From contig JACSZT010000008.1 in the NCBI GenBank assembly GCA_014332815.1, positions 182,988 to 246,987 on the forward strand: 64,000 nucleotides of DNA. The letters run 5' to 3'. The notes beneath the pieces are model-generated. The model saw only the letters and a program-made list of their open reading frames with translations, was not told the DNA's origin and searched no databases. Made by a program: the position numbers and the translations under genes. This document shows, piece by piece, positions 1-9,450 of the stretch. Numbering within the stretch: the first letter of the stretch is position 1; each line of letters opens with the position of its first letter. Source of the DNA: Weissella confusa (GTDB taxonomy: Bacteria > Bacillota > Bacilli > Lactobacillales > Lactobacillaceae).

Positions 1-5
1 TTAAT

Positions 6-20
6 GTACAATATATGTAC
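6..20. promoter_or_regulatory. GTACA/TGTAC inverted repeat just before an SD
   Basis: Two 5-bp arms (GTACA, TGTAC) separated by 5 bp end one base before the GGAGG ribosome binding site of the first dehydrogenase gene. It could be an operator or a short hairpin that influences translation. The window begins only a few bases upstream, so the promoter is not visible. A related GTACATGTAC palindrome lies in the same position before the permease gene that starts at 19876. Confidence 0.3.
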
Positions 21-34
21 GGAGGGTGGAACGC

Positions 35-853
35 ATGACAATTAATCATACAAAAGACTCAACCCGTTATCCTGATTTACGTGGGAAAACAGCGGTTGTA
101 ACTGGAAGTTCTTCTGGTATTGGTGAAGCGATTGCACGTCACATGGGATCTGAAGCGATGAACGTGGTTATTAACTACATCAACGCTGACGAAAAGGTGA
201 TTGATGGTTTGATTTACCTAATCGAACAATCAGGCGGACGTGCAGTGGGAATTCGTGCCGATGTTGGAACAGAAGCTGGTGTGCAAGCGATTTATGACAA
301 GGCGATTGAAGCCTTTGGCGATATCGACGTTTGGGTTAACAATGCCGGTTTCGAGATTCAATCAGAAACGCACGAAACATCATATGAAGACTGGCAACGT
401 GTGCTTCACGTTGACTTGGATGGTGTTTTCTTGGGAACTAAGATTGCCGTACAACACTTCTTGAAGCATAACAAAAAGGGTAACATCCTAAACACCTCAT
501 CAATTCACGACATTATTCCTTGGCCTACGTATGCTTCATACGCAACGGCAAAGGCCGGTGTCTTGATGTTTACAAAGACAACGGCGCTTGAGTATGCTGA
601 ACGTGGCATTCGTATCAATGCCATTTCACCAGGTGCTCTGGAAACGCCAATTAACGCACAACGTTTCGCTGATCCAGCGGTTCGTGCCGACACGGAAGGC
701 ATGATTCCAATGAAGAAGGTCGGTGATCCAGTCGATGTCGCTAACGCAGCTGTGTGGCTGATTTCTAACGAAGCCTCATACATTACGGGAACGACATTGT
801 ATATCGACGGTGGTATTACGCTTTACAACGAGTTCCAAGGTGGTCGCGGTTAA
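35..853 (+). CDS. SDR-family oxidoreductase (glucose 1-dehydrogenase-like)
   Basis: Cytosolic NAD(P)-dependent short-chain dehydrogenase of 272 residues. The Rossmann glycine motif TGSSSGIG lies near the N-terminus, NNAG follows mid-protein, the catalytic YxxxK is seen as YATAK, and IDGG closes the fold near the C-terminus. Length and motif order fit classical SDRs. The closest recognisable type is Bacillus glucose 1-dehydrogenase, but the true substrate cannot be read from sequence. The start is placed at the ATG 9 bases after GGAGG; an in-frame GTG at 26 is too close to that site. The gene is monocistronic, with a strong terminator directly downstream. Confidence 0.85.
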   Translation: MTINHTKDSTRYPDLRGKTAVVTGSSSGIGEAIARHMGSEAMNVVINYINADEKVIDGLIYLIEQSGGRAVGIRADVGTEAGVQAIYDKAIEAFGDIDVWVNNAGFEIQSETHETSYEDWQRVLHVDLDGVFLGTKIAVQHFLKHNKKGNILNTSSIHDIIPWPTYASYATAKAGVLMFTKTTALEYAERGIRINAISPGALETPINAQRFADPAVRADTEGMIPMKKVGDPVDVANAAVWLISNEASYITGTTLYIDGGITLYNEFQGGRG

Positions 854-867
854 ATATTGGTACAATC

Positions 868-898
868 AGACATGTCCGATTTGGACATGTCTTTTTTT
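868..898 (+). terminator. Rho-independent terminator
   Basis: Perfect 10-bp stem (AGACATGTCC / GGACATGTCT) followed by seven T. It ends the SDR gene. Confidence 0.9.
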
Positions 899-899
899 A

Positions 900-929
900 A
901 TGACTGTCATACTGGAATTTGTGATATGA
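900..929 (+). promoter_or_regulatory. Candidate sigma-70 promoter for the YitT-family gene
   Basis: ATGACT and TATGAT hexamers are separated by 18 bp, about 35 bases before the start codon. This is a moderate match to consensus. Confidence 0.4.
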
Positions 930-966
930 TTTACACATTAAGCTTTTAGTACTGGGGGCAATTCGT

Positions 967-1866
967 ATGGCAGAAAATATTATGCCAGAGCGTCTAATTG
1001 AAAAAATGCGACTACGTGATTTCGCAATTTTTACAGTTGGAACCGCTATGTATGCGTGGGGGCTGGTTAACGTGAATATCCCCAATCACCTGGCCGAAGG
1101 TGGTGTAACGGGTATCACGTTGATTTTTAAGGCATTGCTAAATGTTAATCCTGCGTTATCAACACTATTTTTGAACATTCCATTGCTCTTAATTGGGTTA
1201 CGCATGCTCGGAAAGCGCGCATTGATTTACACATTGTATGGTATTTTCAGTTTGTCATTCTGGCTGTGGCTATGGCAACTGATGCCATTCGATTTAGATT
1301 TGCAGCACGATTTGCTAATTTCGGCTTTGCTAGCTGGATTGTTTGGTGGATTGGGATCAGGATTGATTTACCGTTACGGCGGGACGACTGGTGGGACGGA
1401 CGTCATTGCCCGTATCTTAGAACAGAAGTTAAACATCCCCATGGGACGTACGCTATTCGCACTGGATGTCGTGGTCTTGACGGCTTCGCTAGTTTATATT
1501 GACGTCGTTCAAATGATGTATACCGTTATTGCGGCCTTTGTGTTTGCGCAAATGGTTAACTTCACCCAAAAGGGATCTTATGCAGCTCGTGCATTCCTAA
1601 TCTTCACATCAAAGCCAGAAGAGATTTCGCATGCAATTATGCAAGATTTGGAACGTGGCACGTCATTGCTACACGCTGAAGGTGGCTTTACGCACAATGA
1701 ACAACGAGTTGTCTACGCAGTGGTTGATCCGTCAGAAATGAATGTGGTGCGAAAGATTATTGATGATATCGATCCACGTGCATTCGTGACGGTCATGGAT
1801 ACACAAGAAACATTAGGTGAGGGATTCTCGTTCGCTCGTCCTAAGAAATCATTCTTTAAGTTTTAG
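967..1866 (+). CDS. YitT/DUF2179-family membrane protein
   Basis: Integral membrane protein of 299 residues. Five or six hydrophobic segments fill the first 200 residues, and a soluble C-terminal domain of about 80 residues has the character of DUF2179 (VVYAVVDPSEMNVVRKIIDD). This is the usual YitT architecture. The family is widespread in Firmicutes; transport or sensing roles have been proposed but no firm function is known to me. The motif GGTTGGTDVIARIL in the loop after the third or fourth segment is typical of the family. The start follows a GGGGG ribosome binding site. It is transcribed alone, between two terminators. Confidence 0.85.
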   Translation: MAENIMPERLIEKMRLRDFAIFTVGTAMYAWGLVNVNIPNHLAEGGVTGITLIFKALLNVNPALSTLFLNIPLLLIGLRMLGKRALIYTLYGIFSLSFWLWLWQLMPFDLDLQHDLLISALLAGLFGGLGSGLIYRYGGTTGGTDVIARILEQKLNIPMGRTLFALDVVVLTASLVYIDVVQMMYTVIAAFVFAQMVNFTQKGSYAARAFLIFTSKPEEISHAIMQDLERGTSLLHAEGGFTHNEQRVVYAVVDPSEMNVVRKIIDDIDPRAFVTVMDTQETLGEGFSFARPKKSFFKF

Positions 1867-1870
1867 AATA

Positions 1871-1915
1871 AAAGCTGGCATTAACGGTTTAACGACGTTA
1901 ATGCCAGCTTTTTTA
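1871..1915 (+). terminator. Rho-independent terminator
   Basis: Perfect 16-bp stem (arms 1871-1886 and 1896-1911) followed by a T run. It ends the YitT-family gene. Confidence 0.95.
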
Positions 1916-1975
1916 ATTTATTTTCATCACTAAAACGCCTGTATGACGCGGTTTTACTGCGGGCACTATAAATAA

Positions 1976-2002
1976 TTAGCACTCTACCGAAGAGAGTGCT
2001 AG
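1976..2002. promoter_or_regulatory. CIRCE element (HrcA operator)
   Basis: TTAGCACTC, a 9-bp spacer, then GAGTGCTAG. This matches the CIRCE consensus at 17 of 18 arm positions. HrcA binds such sites and represses chaperone genes until heat stress. The element lies upstream of clpL, so clpL is probably in the HrcA regulon. No CtsR-type heptad repeat was seen here. Confidence 0.95.
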
Positions 2003-2009
2003 AAAATGC

Positions 2010-2038
2010 TTGCAATGGTTTTGTAATAGTTGTACAAT
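2010..2038 (+). promoter_or_regulatory. Candidate clpL promoter
   Basis: TTGCAA and TACAAT are separated by exactly 17 bp and begin 8 bp after the CIRCE box. A second, weaker pair (ATGACG at 1943, TATAAA at 1967, spacer 18) would put CIRCE directly after the -10, the more usual layout. Which one is used cannot be decided from sequence. Confidence 0.55.
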
Positions 2039-2123
2039 TAGATTACAAGGTTGAGGGATGGCCGTGGGGGCCTCCTCATTACAACCGAGTTTAACAATTG
2101 AATATTGGGGGATTGTAAATAAA

Positions 2124-4226
2124 ATGGCAAACTTTAATGATTTTAACAACATGGATGATATCTTTAACCAAATGATGGGACGCATGGGTGGTTTCAACTC
2201 AGAGAATTCTCGTTATTTGATCAACGGACGCGAAGTAACGCCTGAAGAATTCGCAGAATACCGTCGTACGGGTCAACTACCTAACAGTGCTAACCAAGAC
2301 TTGCCAGAAGTCGAGGCAAATGGTCAAGCACCAAAGAAGGATGGCATTCTAGCCAAGCTTGGTCGTAACTTGACGCAAGAGGCCCGCGAAGGTTTGTTGG
2401 ATCCAGTTATCGGTCGTAACAAGGAAATCCAAGAGACGGCTGAAATTTTGAGTCGTCGTACAAAGAACAACCCAGTCCTCGTTGGAGACGCTGGTGTTGG
2501 TAAGACGGCGGTTGTCGAAGGTTTGGCGCAAGCAATTGTGGCTGGTGATGTACCGGCTTCAATTCGTAACAAAGAAGTTATCTCAATTGATCTTTCAAGC
2601 ATCGAAGCGGGTACGCAATACCGCGGATCATTCGAGGAAAACGTGCAAAACTTGATTAAGGAAGTCAAGGAAGCCGGCAATGTCATCATCTTCTTCGATG
2701 AGATTCACCAAATCCTTGGTACCGGTGCCATGGGTGGTGACTCAGGATCAAAGGGCTTGGCAGATATTTTGAAGCCCGCTTTGAGTCGTGGTGAATTCAC
2801 GGTTATCGGTGCAACGACACAAGATGAGTACCGTAACACGATTTTGAAGAACGCTGCTTTGGCACGTCGTTTCAATGAGGTAACGGTGAACGCACCTTCA
2901 CCAGAGGATGCCTTTAACATCTTGCTTGGTTTGCGTGACTTGTACGCGCAACACCACAACGTTGAATTGCCTGACAATGTTTTGAAGGCAGCGGTTGATT
3001 ACTCAATCCAATACATTCCACAACGTTCTTTGCCTGATAAGGCCATCGACTTGTTGGATATGACGGCGGCTCACTTGGCAGCTAAGAATCCTGTCACTGA
3101 CGTTGTGTCATTGGAAGAGCAAATCAAGCGCGAGCGTGAAGCGCAACAACTAGCTGCTGATAAGGAAGATTACGAGTCAGCTGCCCAACACAAGGTTAAG
3201 ATTGACGAATTGCAAAAGCAAATCGACGACGCTGGCGAGGCTAAGAAAGTAACAGCTACGGTTAACGACGTGGCTGAGTCTGTTGAGCGCTTGACTGGTG
3301 TGCCAGTTGCACAAATGGGTGCCTCAGACATTGAACGTTTGAAGGGTATTAACGAGCGTTTGCGTGGTAAGGTCATTGGTCAAGACGATGCCGTTGAAGC
3401 CGTATCACGTGCCATCCGTCGTAACCGTGCCGGCTTCGATGAAGGCAACCGTCCAATTGGTAGCTTCTTGTTCGTCGGACCTACTGGAACAGGTAAGACT
3501 GAGTTGGCAAAGCAATTGGCTTTGGATATGTTTGGGTCAAAGGATCACGTTATCCGTTTGGACATGTCAGAATACTCAGATTTGACGGCCGTTTCAAAGT
3601 TGATTGGTGCAACTGCTGGATACGTCGGCTACGATGATAACAGCAATACGTTGACTGAGCGTGTTCGTCGCCAACCATACGCTATCGTCTTGCTAGATGA
3701 GATTGAAAAGGCGAACCCACAAGTTTTGACCTTGTTGTTGCAAGTGATGGACGATGGTCGTTTGACTGACGGACAAGGAAACACGGTTAACTTCAAGAAC
3801 ACTGTTGTCATTGCAACGTCAAACGCCGGCTTTGGTAACGAAGCTTTGATGGGCGATGATGCTAAGGACAAGGAATTGATGGAGAAGTTGGCACCATACT
3901 TCCGTCCAGAATTCTTGAACCGTTTCAATGCTATCGTCGAGTTCTCACATTTGACTAAGGAAGACTTGAACCAAATCGTTGACTTGATGTTGAACGATGT
4001 TAACGATACATTGGCTAAGAAGGACATTGTGTTGACGGTTACGCCTGCAGCCAAGGCTTGGTTGATCGATGAAGGCTACGACGAGGCCATGGGAGCACGT
4101 CCATTGCGTCGTGTTATCGAGCAACAAATCCGTGACAACGTGACCGACTTCTACTTGGATCACTTGGACGCTAAGAACTTGCAAGCAGACCTTGTTGACA
4201 ACAAGATTGTTATTTCAGAAATCTAA
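2124..4226 (+). CDS. clpL: ATP-dependent chaperone ClpL
   Basis: Cytosolic Hsp100 disaggregase of 700 residues, the usual ClpL size. It lacks the long ClpA/B N-domain and the ClpE zinc finger. A short N-terminal region ([13 protein letters not shown]) leads into AAA domain 1, with Walker A GDAGVGKT near residue 120 and a Walker B ending in FFDE. A short coiled-coil middle region lies near residues 330-370, and AAA domain 2 has GPTGTGKT near residue 451. ClpL supports heat and acid tolerance in lactobacilli and streptococci. The ATG at 2124 follows GGGGGA with an 11-base gap; a longer frame from 2058 lacks a ribosome binding site. The CIRCE box predicts HrcA control. Confidence 0.95.
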   Translation: MANFNDFNNMDDIFNQMMGRMGGFNSENSRYLINGREVTPEEFAEYRRTGQLPNSANQDLPEVEANGQAPKKDGILAKLGRNLTQEAREGLLDPVIGRNKEIQETAEILSRRTKNNPVLVGDAGVGKTAVVEGLAQAIVAGDVPASIRNKEVISIDLSSIEAGTQYRGSFEENVQNLIKEVKEAGNVIIFFDEIHQILGTGAMGGDSGSKGLADILKPALSRGEFTVIGATTQDEYRNTILKNAALARRFNEVTVNAPSPEDAFNILLGLRDLYAQHHNVELPDNVLKAAVDYSIQYIPQRSLPDKAIDLLDMTAAHLAAKNPVTDVVSLEEQIKREREAQQLAADKEDYESAAQHKVKIDELQKQIDDAGEAKKVTATVNDVAESVERLTGVPVAQMGASDIERLKGINERLRGKVIGQDDAVEAVSRAIRRNRAGFDEGNRPIGSFLFVGPTGTGKTELAKQLALDMFGSKDHVIRLDMSEYSDLTAVSKLIGATAGYVGYDDNSNTLTERVRRQPYAIVLLDEIEKANPQVLTLLLQVMDDGRLTDGQGNTVNFKNTVVIATSNAGFGNEALMGDDAKDKELMEKLAPYFRPEFLNRFNAIVEFSHLTKEDLNQIVDLMLNDVNDTLAKKDIVLTVTPAAKAWLIDEGYDEAMGARPLRRVIEQQIRDNVTDFYLDHLDAKNLQADLVDNKIVISEI

Positions 4227-4240
4227 AAATTTAAGTCACC

Positions 4241-4280
4241 AAAAAGGGCCTGTAAACTGCTGTTTACAGGCCCTTTATTT
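4241..4280 (+). terminator. Rho-independent terminator
   Basis: Perfect 15-bp stem (4243-4257 / 4262-4276) with a 4-base loop and a T-rich tail. It ends clpL. Confidence 0.95.
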
Positions 4281-4343
4281 TGGTCGGTGTTTGAAAAGGG
4301 TGTAAACTTTAATATGTAAGATTATTGAGATAGGGTGGATAAC

Positions 4344-5534
4344 ATGTTAGAGAAACAAGTATTTAGCAAGCTTTTGTCAAAAGCTTTTGATGTGCCCGTT
4401 ATGGTGACATATTGGGATGGTAAGTCAGAAAATTACGGGGACGGCTTGCCAAAAATTCACATCAAGTTGAATGAGAAACCAAACATGAAGTCCTTAGCCA
4501 AGATGCCAACATTGACACTCGCTGAGGCGTACATGAATCGTGGCATTGAAATTGAAGGCAGCATTCAAGAATTGATTGCTTCCGCTTACCGTCAATCCGG
4601 TAGTTTTTTAACTGATCAAAGCGGTTTCAAGGGCACGTTGACGAAAATGCTCCACGGCCACGATAAGAATGAATCTAAAGAAGACATTCACAGTCACTAT
4701 GATATTGGTAATGACTTCTATAAGGAGTGGTTGGACCCATCAATGACTTATTCTGCGGCGTACTGGCCAAAGGATGGGATGACATTGGAAGAAGCTCAGA
4801 TGGCTAAGGTTCACCATATTTTGGACAAGTTGCACAGTGAACCAGGTAAGAAGCTATTGGATATCGGTTCTGGATGGGGAACGTTAATTATCACGGCTGC
4901 CCAAGAATACGGTCTTGAAACATACGGCGTAACGTTGTCAGAAGAACAATATGCCTTTACGAACCAACGCATTCAAGAACTAGGCCTACAAGATAATGTC
5001 CACGTTATGTTGCGCGATTACCGTGATGTGGATATGACCTTTGACTACATCACTTCAGTTGGGATGTTTGAACACGTTGGTAAGGAAAACTTGGGCGAGT
5101 ACTTTAAGGACGTCGCGAACTATCTCGTACCAAATGGTCGTGCGTTGATTCACGGTATCACTGGTCAACACTACGGTGCCGGTGTTGATCCATTTATCCA
5201 AAAGTACATTTTCCCTGGTGGTTACATTCCAAACATCGCCGAGAACGTCACACACATTATGGAAGCCGGTATGCAGTTGGACGATATCGAACCATTGCGT
5301 CGACACTACCAAAAGACGTTGGAAACTTGGACTGAGAATTACCACGCCGTATACGACAAAACAGTTGCCGAGCGTGGCGAAGCATTCGCCCGTGCTTGGG
5401 ACTTATACCTACAAGGTAGTGCTGCTTCATTTGAATCAGGAAACATTGACGTTATCCAGTTCCTAATGACTAAGGGCGCTGCCGGCCAAGGGTTGCCAAT
5501 GAGCCGAGCTTACATGACAGCCCGCGAAAATTAA
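4344..5534 (+). CDS. cfa: Cyclopropane-fatty-acyl-phospholipid synthase
   Basis: S-adenosylmethionine-dependent enzyme of 396 residues. It adds a methylene bridge to cis double bonds of membrane phospholipid acyl chains, a response to acid, cold and stationary phase. It has the N-terminal domain of Cfa proteins, then the SAM-binding motif LDIGSGWG near residue 175, and the family sequences [11 protein letters not shown] and [10 protein letters not shown]. Length is normal. The start follows AGGGTGG by five bases; an in-frame GTG nine bases upstream overlaps that site. The gene stands alone between terminators. Confidence 0.93.
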   Translation: MLEKQVFSKLLSKAFDVPVMVTYWDGKSENYGDGLPKIHIKLNEKPNMKSLAKMPTLTLAEAYMNRGIEIEGSIQELIASAYRQSGSFLTDQSGFKGTLTKMLHGHDKNESKEDIHSHYDIGNDFYKEWLDPSMTYSAAYWPKDGMTLEEAQMAKVHHILDKLHSEPGKKLLDIGSGWGTLIITAAQEYGLETYGVTLSEEQYAFTNQRIQELGLQDNVHVMLRDYRDVDMTFDYITSVGMFEHVGKENLGEYFKDVANYLVPNGRALIHGITGQHYGAGVDPFIQKYIFPGGYIPNIAENVTHIMEAGMQLDDIEPLRRHYQKTLETWTENYHAVYDKTVAERGEAFARAWDLYLQGSAASFESGNIDVIQFLMTKGAAGQGLPMSRAYMTAREN

Positions 5535-5542
5535 AAAACTTT

Positions 5543-5581
5543 AAGCGTTTGCGACATTTTTTTGTCGCGAACGCTTTTTTA
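5543..5581 (+). terminator. Rho-independent terminator
   Basis: Stem AAGCGTTTGCGACA against TGTCGCGAACGCTT, followed by T6. It ends cfa. Confidence 0.92.
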
Positions 5582-5592
5582 CAATTGTGTAA

Positions 5593-5606
5593 CAAAAACG
5601 CTTTCA
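5593..5606. promoter_or_regulatory. Candidate cre (CcpA) site upstream of first matrixin-like gene
   Basis: CAAAAACGCTTTCA matches the catabolite-responsive consensus TGWNANCGNTNWCA at all but the first two positions. A near-identical box (6634-6647) sits in the equivalent place before the paralogous gene, which supports function. Confidence 0.45.
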
Positions 5607-5715
5607 TAAAACGATATCATTTCACTTACCCAAAGTAACCTTTATGCTAGTCAAGCAAGAGATCGAAAAGGCGACTGCAGACGCCAAATTAGAGACACAA
5701 GGTGAGTGAGACATA

Positions 5716-6567
5716 ATGAAGTTTATTAAAGGACTAGCCGGTATTATTACGGCTACAGCATTGCTAGTTAATACAACCATCGTTGATGCAGCCACATGGG
5801 CATACAGCAATCTAAACGCATCAGAAACGGTTGTTGCGTATTCAGCTGATTATCCAGCGCAAACTGCAGCTGCAGCAGCTTATTGGAACAGCCTCGCAGG
5901 AACAACCGTCGTTGCCGTTACGAATAATCAGGCTGATGCAACGGTCACAATCGAAAAGAAGGATACCCCAGCTGGAGACGCCGATCCAAACGTGGCGCTA
6001 ACTTATGCACCAAATGGGATTACTGATATTTATCCGTCACGCATTGCTTCACAAGGCGTTGATTTGCAAACGGTCATTACCCACGAATTAGGTCACTCCT
6101 TGGGATTGGACCACGATGCTGGCTCAACTTTGATGGCGCCAGCCGGTGGCCAATTGGGTGGGCAAGCACATGATTATCAAGCTTTGAAGGCAGACTTAGC
6201 CAGCCACGGTCGTCAATTAGATAACCCAGCTTACGAGACAACGAATTCAGGAGCATCAAGTCAAGCTAGCTCATCTGCAACGACCCCAGCCTCTAGTCAA
6301 AAAGCGACGTCAACTGAAACAGCAGCCGTTTCTGAGCAAAAGCAACCTGATACGGACACATCAACCAGTGCGGATGCTGGAACGTCAAGTCAAATTGCTG
6401 GTTCAGCTACGGTGACTCGTGATGCAACGTCCGTCAAGGCATCCCCAACCACAGCGACTGTTGAATCATTGCCAGAGCAAACAAAAACAACTGGCCAAAG
6501 CGGCCGCCTGCAACAAGAAGTGAAGGTCGTTATTCACAAAGTTTCAGATGCCCTAGCAACCAAGTAA
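5716..6567 (+). CDS. Secreted matrixin-like zinc metalloprotease, copy 1
   Basis: Predicted exported protein of 283 residues. An N-terminal hydrophobic signal peptide ends near VDAATWAYS. A catalytic domain of about 160 residues carries the zinc motif HELGHSLGLDHD near residue 122, followed by a Met-turn (STLMAP), as in metzincins. A Ser/Ala/Thr-rich low-complexity C-terminal third may be an extended spacer to the wall; no LPXTG is present. The start follows AAGGTGAG. The next gene is a close paralogue. The substrate is unknown: host-matrix, bacteriocin-processing or wall-protein roles are all possible. Confidence 0.8.
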   Translation: MKFIKGLAGIITATALLVNTTIVDAATWAYSNLNASETVVAYSADYPAQTAAAAAYWNSLAGTTVVAVTNNQADATVTIEKKDTPAGDADPNVALTYAPNGITDIYPSRIASQGVDLQTVITHELGHSLGLDHDAGSTLMAPAGGQLGGQAHDYQALKADLASHGRQLDNPAYETTNSGASSQASSSATTPASSQKATSTETAAVSEQKQPDTDTSTSADAGTSSQIAGSATVTRDATSVKASPTTATVESLPEQTKTTGQSGRLQQEVKVVIHKVSDALATK

Positions 6568-6580
6568 TTCATATTTTTAA

Positions 6581-6612
6581 AACTCCCAGATGGCAACATT
6601 GGGATTTTTTTC
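6581..6612 (+). terminator. Rho-independent terminator
   Basis: Hairpin of TCCCA..ATG against CAT..TGGGA with a one-base bulge, followed by a long T run. It separates the two protease genes. Confidence 0.75.
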
Positions 6613-6633
6613 ATTGACTTTTCAGTTTGATAA

Positions 6634-6647
6634 CAAAAACGCTTACA
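6634..6647. promoter_or_regulatory. Candidate cre (CcpA) site upstream of second matrixin-like gene
   Basis: CAAAAACGCTTACA is nearly identical to the site at 5593 and shares flanking bases (TAACAAAAACGCTT). Upstream control was therefore duplicated with the gene. It matches the cre consensus except at the first two positions. Confidence 0.42.
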
Positions 6648-6723
6648 TAAAACTATTGGCTTTAACTTACAATTGGTAAGGCGTAACTTATACAGTGAGT
6701 TAAAAATGGTAGGGATATGAATC

Positions 6724-7584
6724 ATGAATTTTTCAAAAGGACTGCTCGGTGTGGCAGTTACCGCTGCACTTTTAGCGGACACACCATCAGCTCATGCGGT
6801 TACATGGGCAACAAGTAATTTGAACAGCAGTAACATGGTCGTGGCTTATTCGCCCGACTATCCAAACCAGGTCGCTAACGCAGCGGCTTACTGGAATAAC
6901 TTGGCTGGCACAACTGTGGTTGGTGTCACAACCGATCCAAGTGCCGCTTCAGTAACAATCAAGGATGTACCTGTGCCAGATGGTGACAACACACCTAATT
7001 TGGCATTGACCTTTGCACCAACTGGCGAAACTGATATTTATCAGCAACGCATTACTGAGCAAGGGGCAGATTTGCAAACGGTTATCACGCACGAACTGGG
7101 TCACTCATTGGGGTTGGATCATGACCCAGCTTCAACCTTGATGGCACCATCAAACGGTCATCTTGGTGGGCAAGCGCATGATTACCAGGCGCTGAAGGCG
7201 GACTTGGCCAGTCATGGTCGTGAAATCGACAATCCGGCATTTGATGGTCAACAGACATCACAAGCTGCTAGCTCAGCTGCACCAGCAAGTAGCGCTGCTA
7301 GCGCCTCACCTGAAGCAAGTACCGCGTCGTCAGCATCCGAAACATCATCACATACGACGACGAGTCAAACAGCTCGTGCAACACGTGATGAAGCTAGTAC
7401 ACAAGCAAAGCAACTTGCAACAGTTGAAACGACACCCGATCAACCTAAGACGTTTGATGCCAAGGTATCAACAATAGCGCACAATACCACGAAGCGTATT
7501 GTCGAAGGCGCTATGGTTGTTGTCGGTGCCGTCGCAGGTCTTTTCACAGCAATGGCCCGTTATTCACGTACGCACATCGATTAA
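6724..7584 (+). CDS. Secreted matrixin-like zinc metalloprotease, copy 2
   Basis: Paralogue of the preceding gene, 286 residues. It has the same layout: signal peptide ending near AHAVTWATS, catalytic domain with HELGHSLGLDHD then STLMAP, and a Ser/Ala/Thr-rich tail. The catalytic halves are much more alike than the tails. Unlike copy 1 it ends in a hydrophobic stretch (VEGAMVVVGAVAGLFTAMA) followed by basic residues, so it may stay attached to the membrane. The pair clearly arose by tandem duplication including the upstream region. The start is at the ATG after a weak purine-rich AGGGAT site. Confidence 0.8.
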   Translation: MNFSKGLLGVAVTAALLADTPSAHAVTWATSNLNSSNMVVAYSPDYPNQVANAAAYWNNLAGTTVVGVTTDPSAASVTIKDVPVPDGDNTPNLALTFAPTGETDIYQQRITEQGADLQTVITHELGHSLGLDHDPASTLMAPSNGHLGGQAHDYQALKADLASHGREIDNPAFDGQQTSQAASSAAPASSAASASPEASTASSASETSSHTTTSQTARATRDEASTQAKQLATVETTPDQPKTFDAKVSTIAHNTTKRIVEGAMVVVGAVAGLFTAMARYSRTHID

Positions 7585-7595
7585 TATAGACATCA

Positions 7596-7632
7596 AACTT
7601 TCCATTTGTTCAAGTGGGAAGTCTTTTTCTTT
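7596..7632 (+). terminator. Probable terminator
   Basis: CTTTCC pairs with GGGAAG (one G-T pair) ahead of a TCTTTTTC tail, 20 bases after the second protease gene. Confidence 0.6.
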
Positions 7633-7712
7633 TGCTGATTAATTAGTCAATCCACATTTGTATACTTGTGTATAGTAAGTTTGCTGAACTGCAACAAATA
7701 CAGGAGGGACAA

Positions 7713-8765
7713 ATGTTTTTAGCAATTAGAGAGATTAAAAAAGAAAAACTACGGTACGGCTTGATTCTGACAGTCGTCGTCTTAATCAGTTATTTGATTT
7801 TCATTTTAAGTGCCCTGGCACTTGGGCTGGCGACAGCTAACACCGCTGCGGTGGACAGCTGGCAGTCTAAGTCCTTTGTAATGACCAAAGACGCAAATGG
7901 CAATGCCGGACAGTCATTACTGACAACGAAACAGGTTGATCAGTTAAGTGGCGAAAAAACCGCAACACTTGGCATTACACCAGTTAATATGAAAGTTGGC
8001 GGAAAACGTGAATCCGCCCAATTCGTTGGGATGAATAACGACGAGTACATCGCTAAAAACCTACAATTAACCAAGGGGCACTTGCCAAAGGCAGCTAACG
8101 AAGTCGTCCTCGCTGACTCAGTTGATAAGGATATTTACGGTATGGGAGATAAAATTTCGATTGGGTTATCTGATACGAAATATAAAATCGTGGGTTATGT
8201 GAAAAATGCCACGTATAATACCGCACCTGTTATTTATGGTGAGTTAGCGCAATGGCGTGTCATTAAGGGCGTGTCAGATCAATTCCAAGGTAGCGTCGTT
8301 GCTTCAAAAACGTCACAATCGGTCGATGATAAAGCATTAAAGACTTATTCATACCAAGCCTTTATCAATAAATTGCCAGGTTATACACCGCAAAAAGCGA
8401 CGTTTGGTCTCATGATTGGCTTCCTGATTGTCATTTCATTGATTGTGATTACCATCTTCCTCTACATTCTAACGGTTCAAAAATTGCCTAACTTGGCAGT
8501 TTTGCGTGCACAAGGCATTCCAAATCGTTTCTTGGCCCAAAATACGTTATTTGAGACGTTCTTTATTATGGCAACTGGTATCGTCGTTGGTGCCGTACTA
8601 TCGGCATTAACTGAATTTGGGATTCCAGACAGCGTACCAATGGCATTTGATTGGGGATTGATGGGACTCATTGCGGCCGGATTGATGGTAACCGGGTTAC
8701 TGGGTGCAATCATTCCGATTCGTGTGATTAGTAAGATTGATCCGGTATCAGTAATTGGAGGTTAA
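7713..8765 (+). CDS. ABC transporter permease, HrtB/DevC-like (FtsX fold)
   Basis: Membrane subunit of 350 residues in the MacB/FtsX group. One N-terminal membrane helix (start MFLAIREIKKEKLRYGLI), a large extracytoplasmic domain of about 200 residues, then three C-terminal helices. The N-terminal signature resembles HrtB, the permease of the heme-exporting HrtBA system of Gram-positives; that substrate is an inference. The start is chosen at the ATG 5 bases after AGGAGG; a frame from 7668 lacks a binding site. The ATPase gene follows 4 bases downstream, so the two are one operon. Confidence 0.8.
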   Translation: MFLAIREIKKEKLRYGLILTVVVLISYLIFILSALALGLATANTAAVDSWQSKSFVMTKDANGNAGQSLLTTKQVDQLSGEKTATLGITPVNMKVGGKRESAQFVGMNNDEYIAKNLQLTKGHLPKAANEVVLADSVDKDIYGMGDKISIGLSDTKYKIVGYVKNATYNTAPVIYGELAQWRVIKGVSDQFQGSVVASKTSQSVDDKALKTYSYQAFINKLPGYTPQKATFGLMIGFLIVISLIVITIFLYILTVQKLPNLAVLRAQGIPNRFLAQNTLFETFFIMATGIVVGAVLSALTEFGIPDSVPMAFDWGLMGLIAAGLMVTGLLGAIIPIRVISKIDPVSVIGG

Positions 8766-8769
8766 AAAG

Positions 8770-9450
8770 ATGCGTGAAGAAAAACTAGCCCTTGAACACG
8801 TGACGAAACAATTTGGTCAGAAAACCAATTTAGTTACGGCACTTGAAGACGTCAGTTTAGCGTTTAAAGCTGGTGAGGTGTCGCTTATCATTGGGCCTTC
8901 AGGATCTGGTAAAAGTACCTTGCTAACCATTTTAGGTGGGTTACAGACACCAACAGACGGCTCAGTTCGTTTGAATGGTCACGATATCAGTGATTTGAGT
9001 ACCAAAGAAGCCGAAAAAATACGACTTGAACAAATCGGGTTCGTCTTACAGGCATACAATCTCGTGCCATATTTAACCGTAGCAGACCAATTCAAACTTG
9101 TAGACCAGGTGAAGCCTAACAATAACCTCAGTCAAGATGCCTTTGACAAAATTATTGAAACGCTAGGCATTCAAAAGTTATTAAACAAATACCCTGGCGA
9201 ATTGTCTGGTGGTCAACAACAACGCGTTGCGATTGCCCGAGCATTGTATACAGACCCGGCAATCATCCTAGCCGATGAACCTACGGCGGCCTTGGATACG
9301 GCGCGTGTCAAAGAAGTTGGCCAACTTTTTGCCAATATTGCGCATGACGAGGAAAAAGCAGTCGTCATCGTCACGCACGATGATCGTCTGCGAGAGTTTT
9401 CTGATAACGTCTACAAAATTGTCGACGGAAAACTATCTAATACGGACTGA
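8770..9450 (+). CDS. ABC transporter ATP-binding protein, HrtA-like
   Basis: ATPase subunit of 226 residues for the permease just upstream. Visible motifs are Walker A GPSGSGKST, Q-loop, signature LSGGQQQR, Walker B ending ILADEPT and H-loop VIVTHD. This is the LolD/MacB-type short ATPase. The ATG follows GGAGG, which overlaps the permease stop region, pointing to translational coupling. If the system is HrtBA-like it would expel excess heme or a similar amphiphile; a peptide or antibiotic substrate is the main alternative. Confidence 0.85.
   Translation: MREEKLALEHVTKQFGQKTNLVTALEDVSLAFKAGEVSLIIGPSGSGKSTLLTILGGLQTPTDGSVRLNGHDISDLSTKEAEKIRLEQIGFVLQAYNLVPYLTVADQFKLVDQVKPNNNLSQDAFDKIIETLGIQKLLNKYPGELSGGQQQRVAIARALYTDPAIILADEPTAALDTARVKEVGQLFANIAHDEEKAVVIVTHDDRLREFSDNVYKIVDGKLSNTD

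Noticed and set aside
7214-7477. Plus-strand ORF in another frame within the second matrixin-like gene
   Set aside because: Gln/His/Arg-rich shadow of the Ser/Ala-rich tail.
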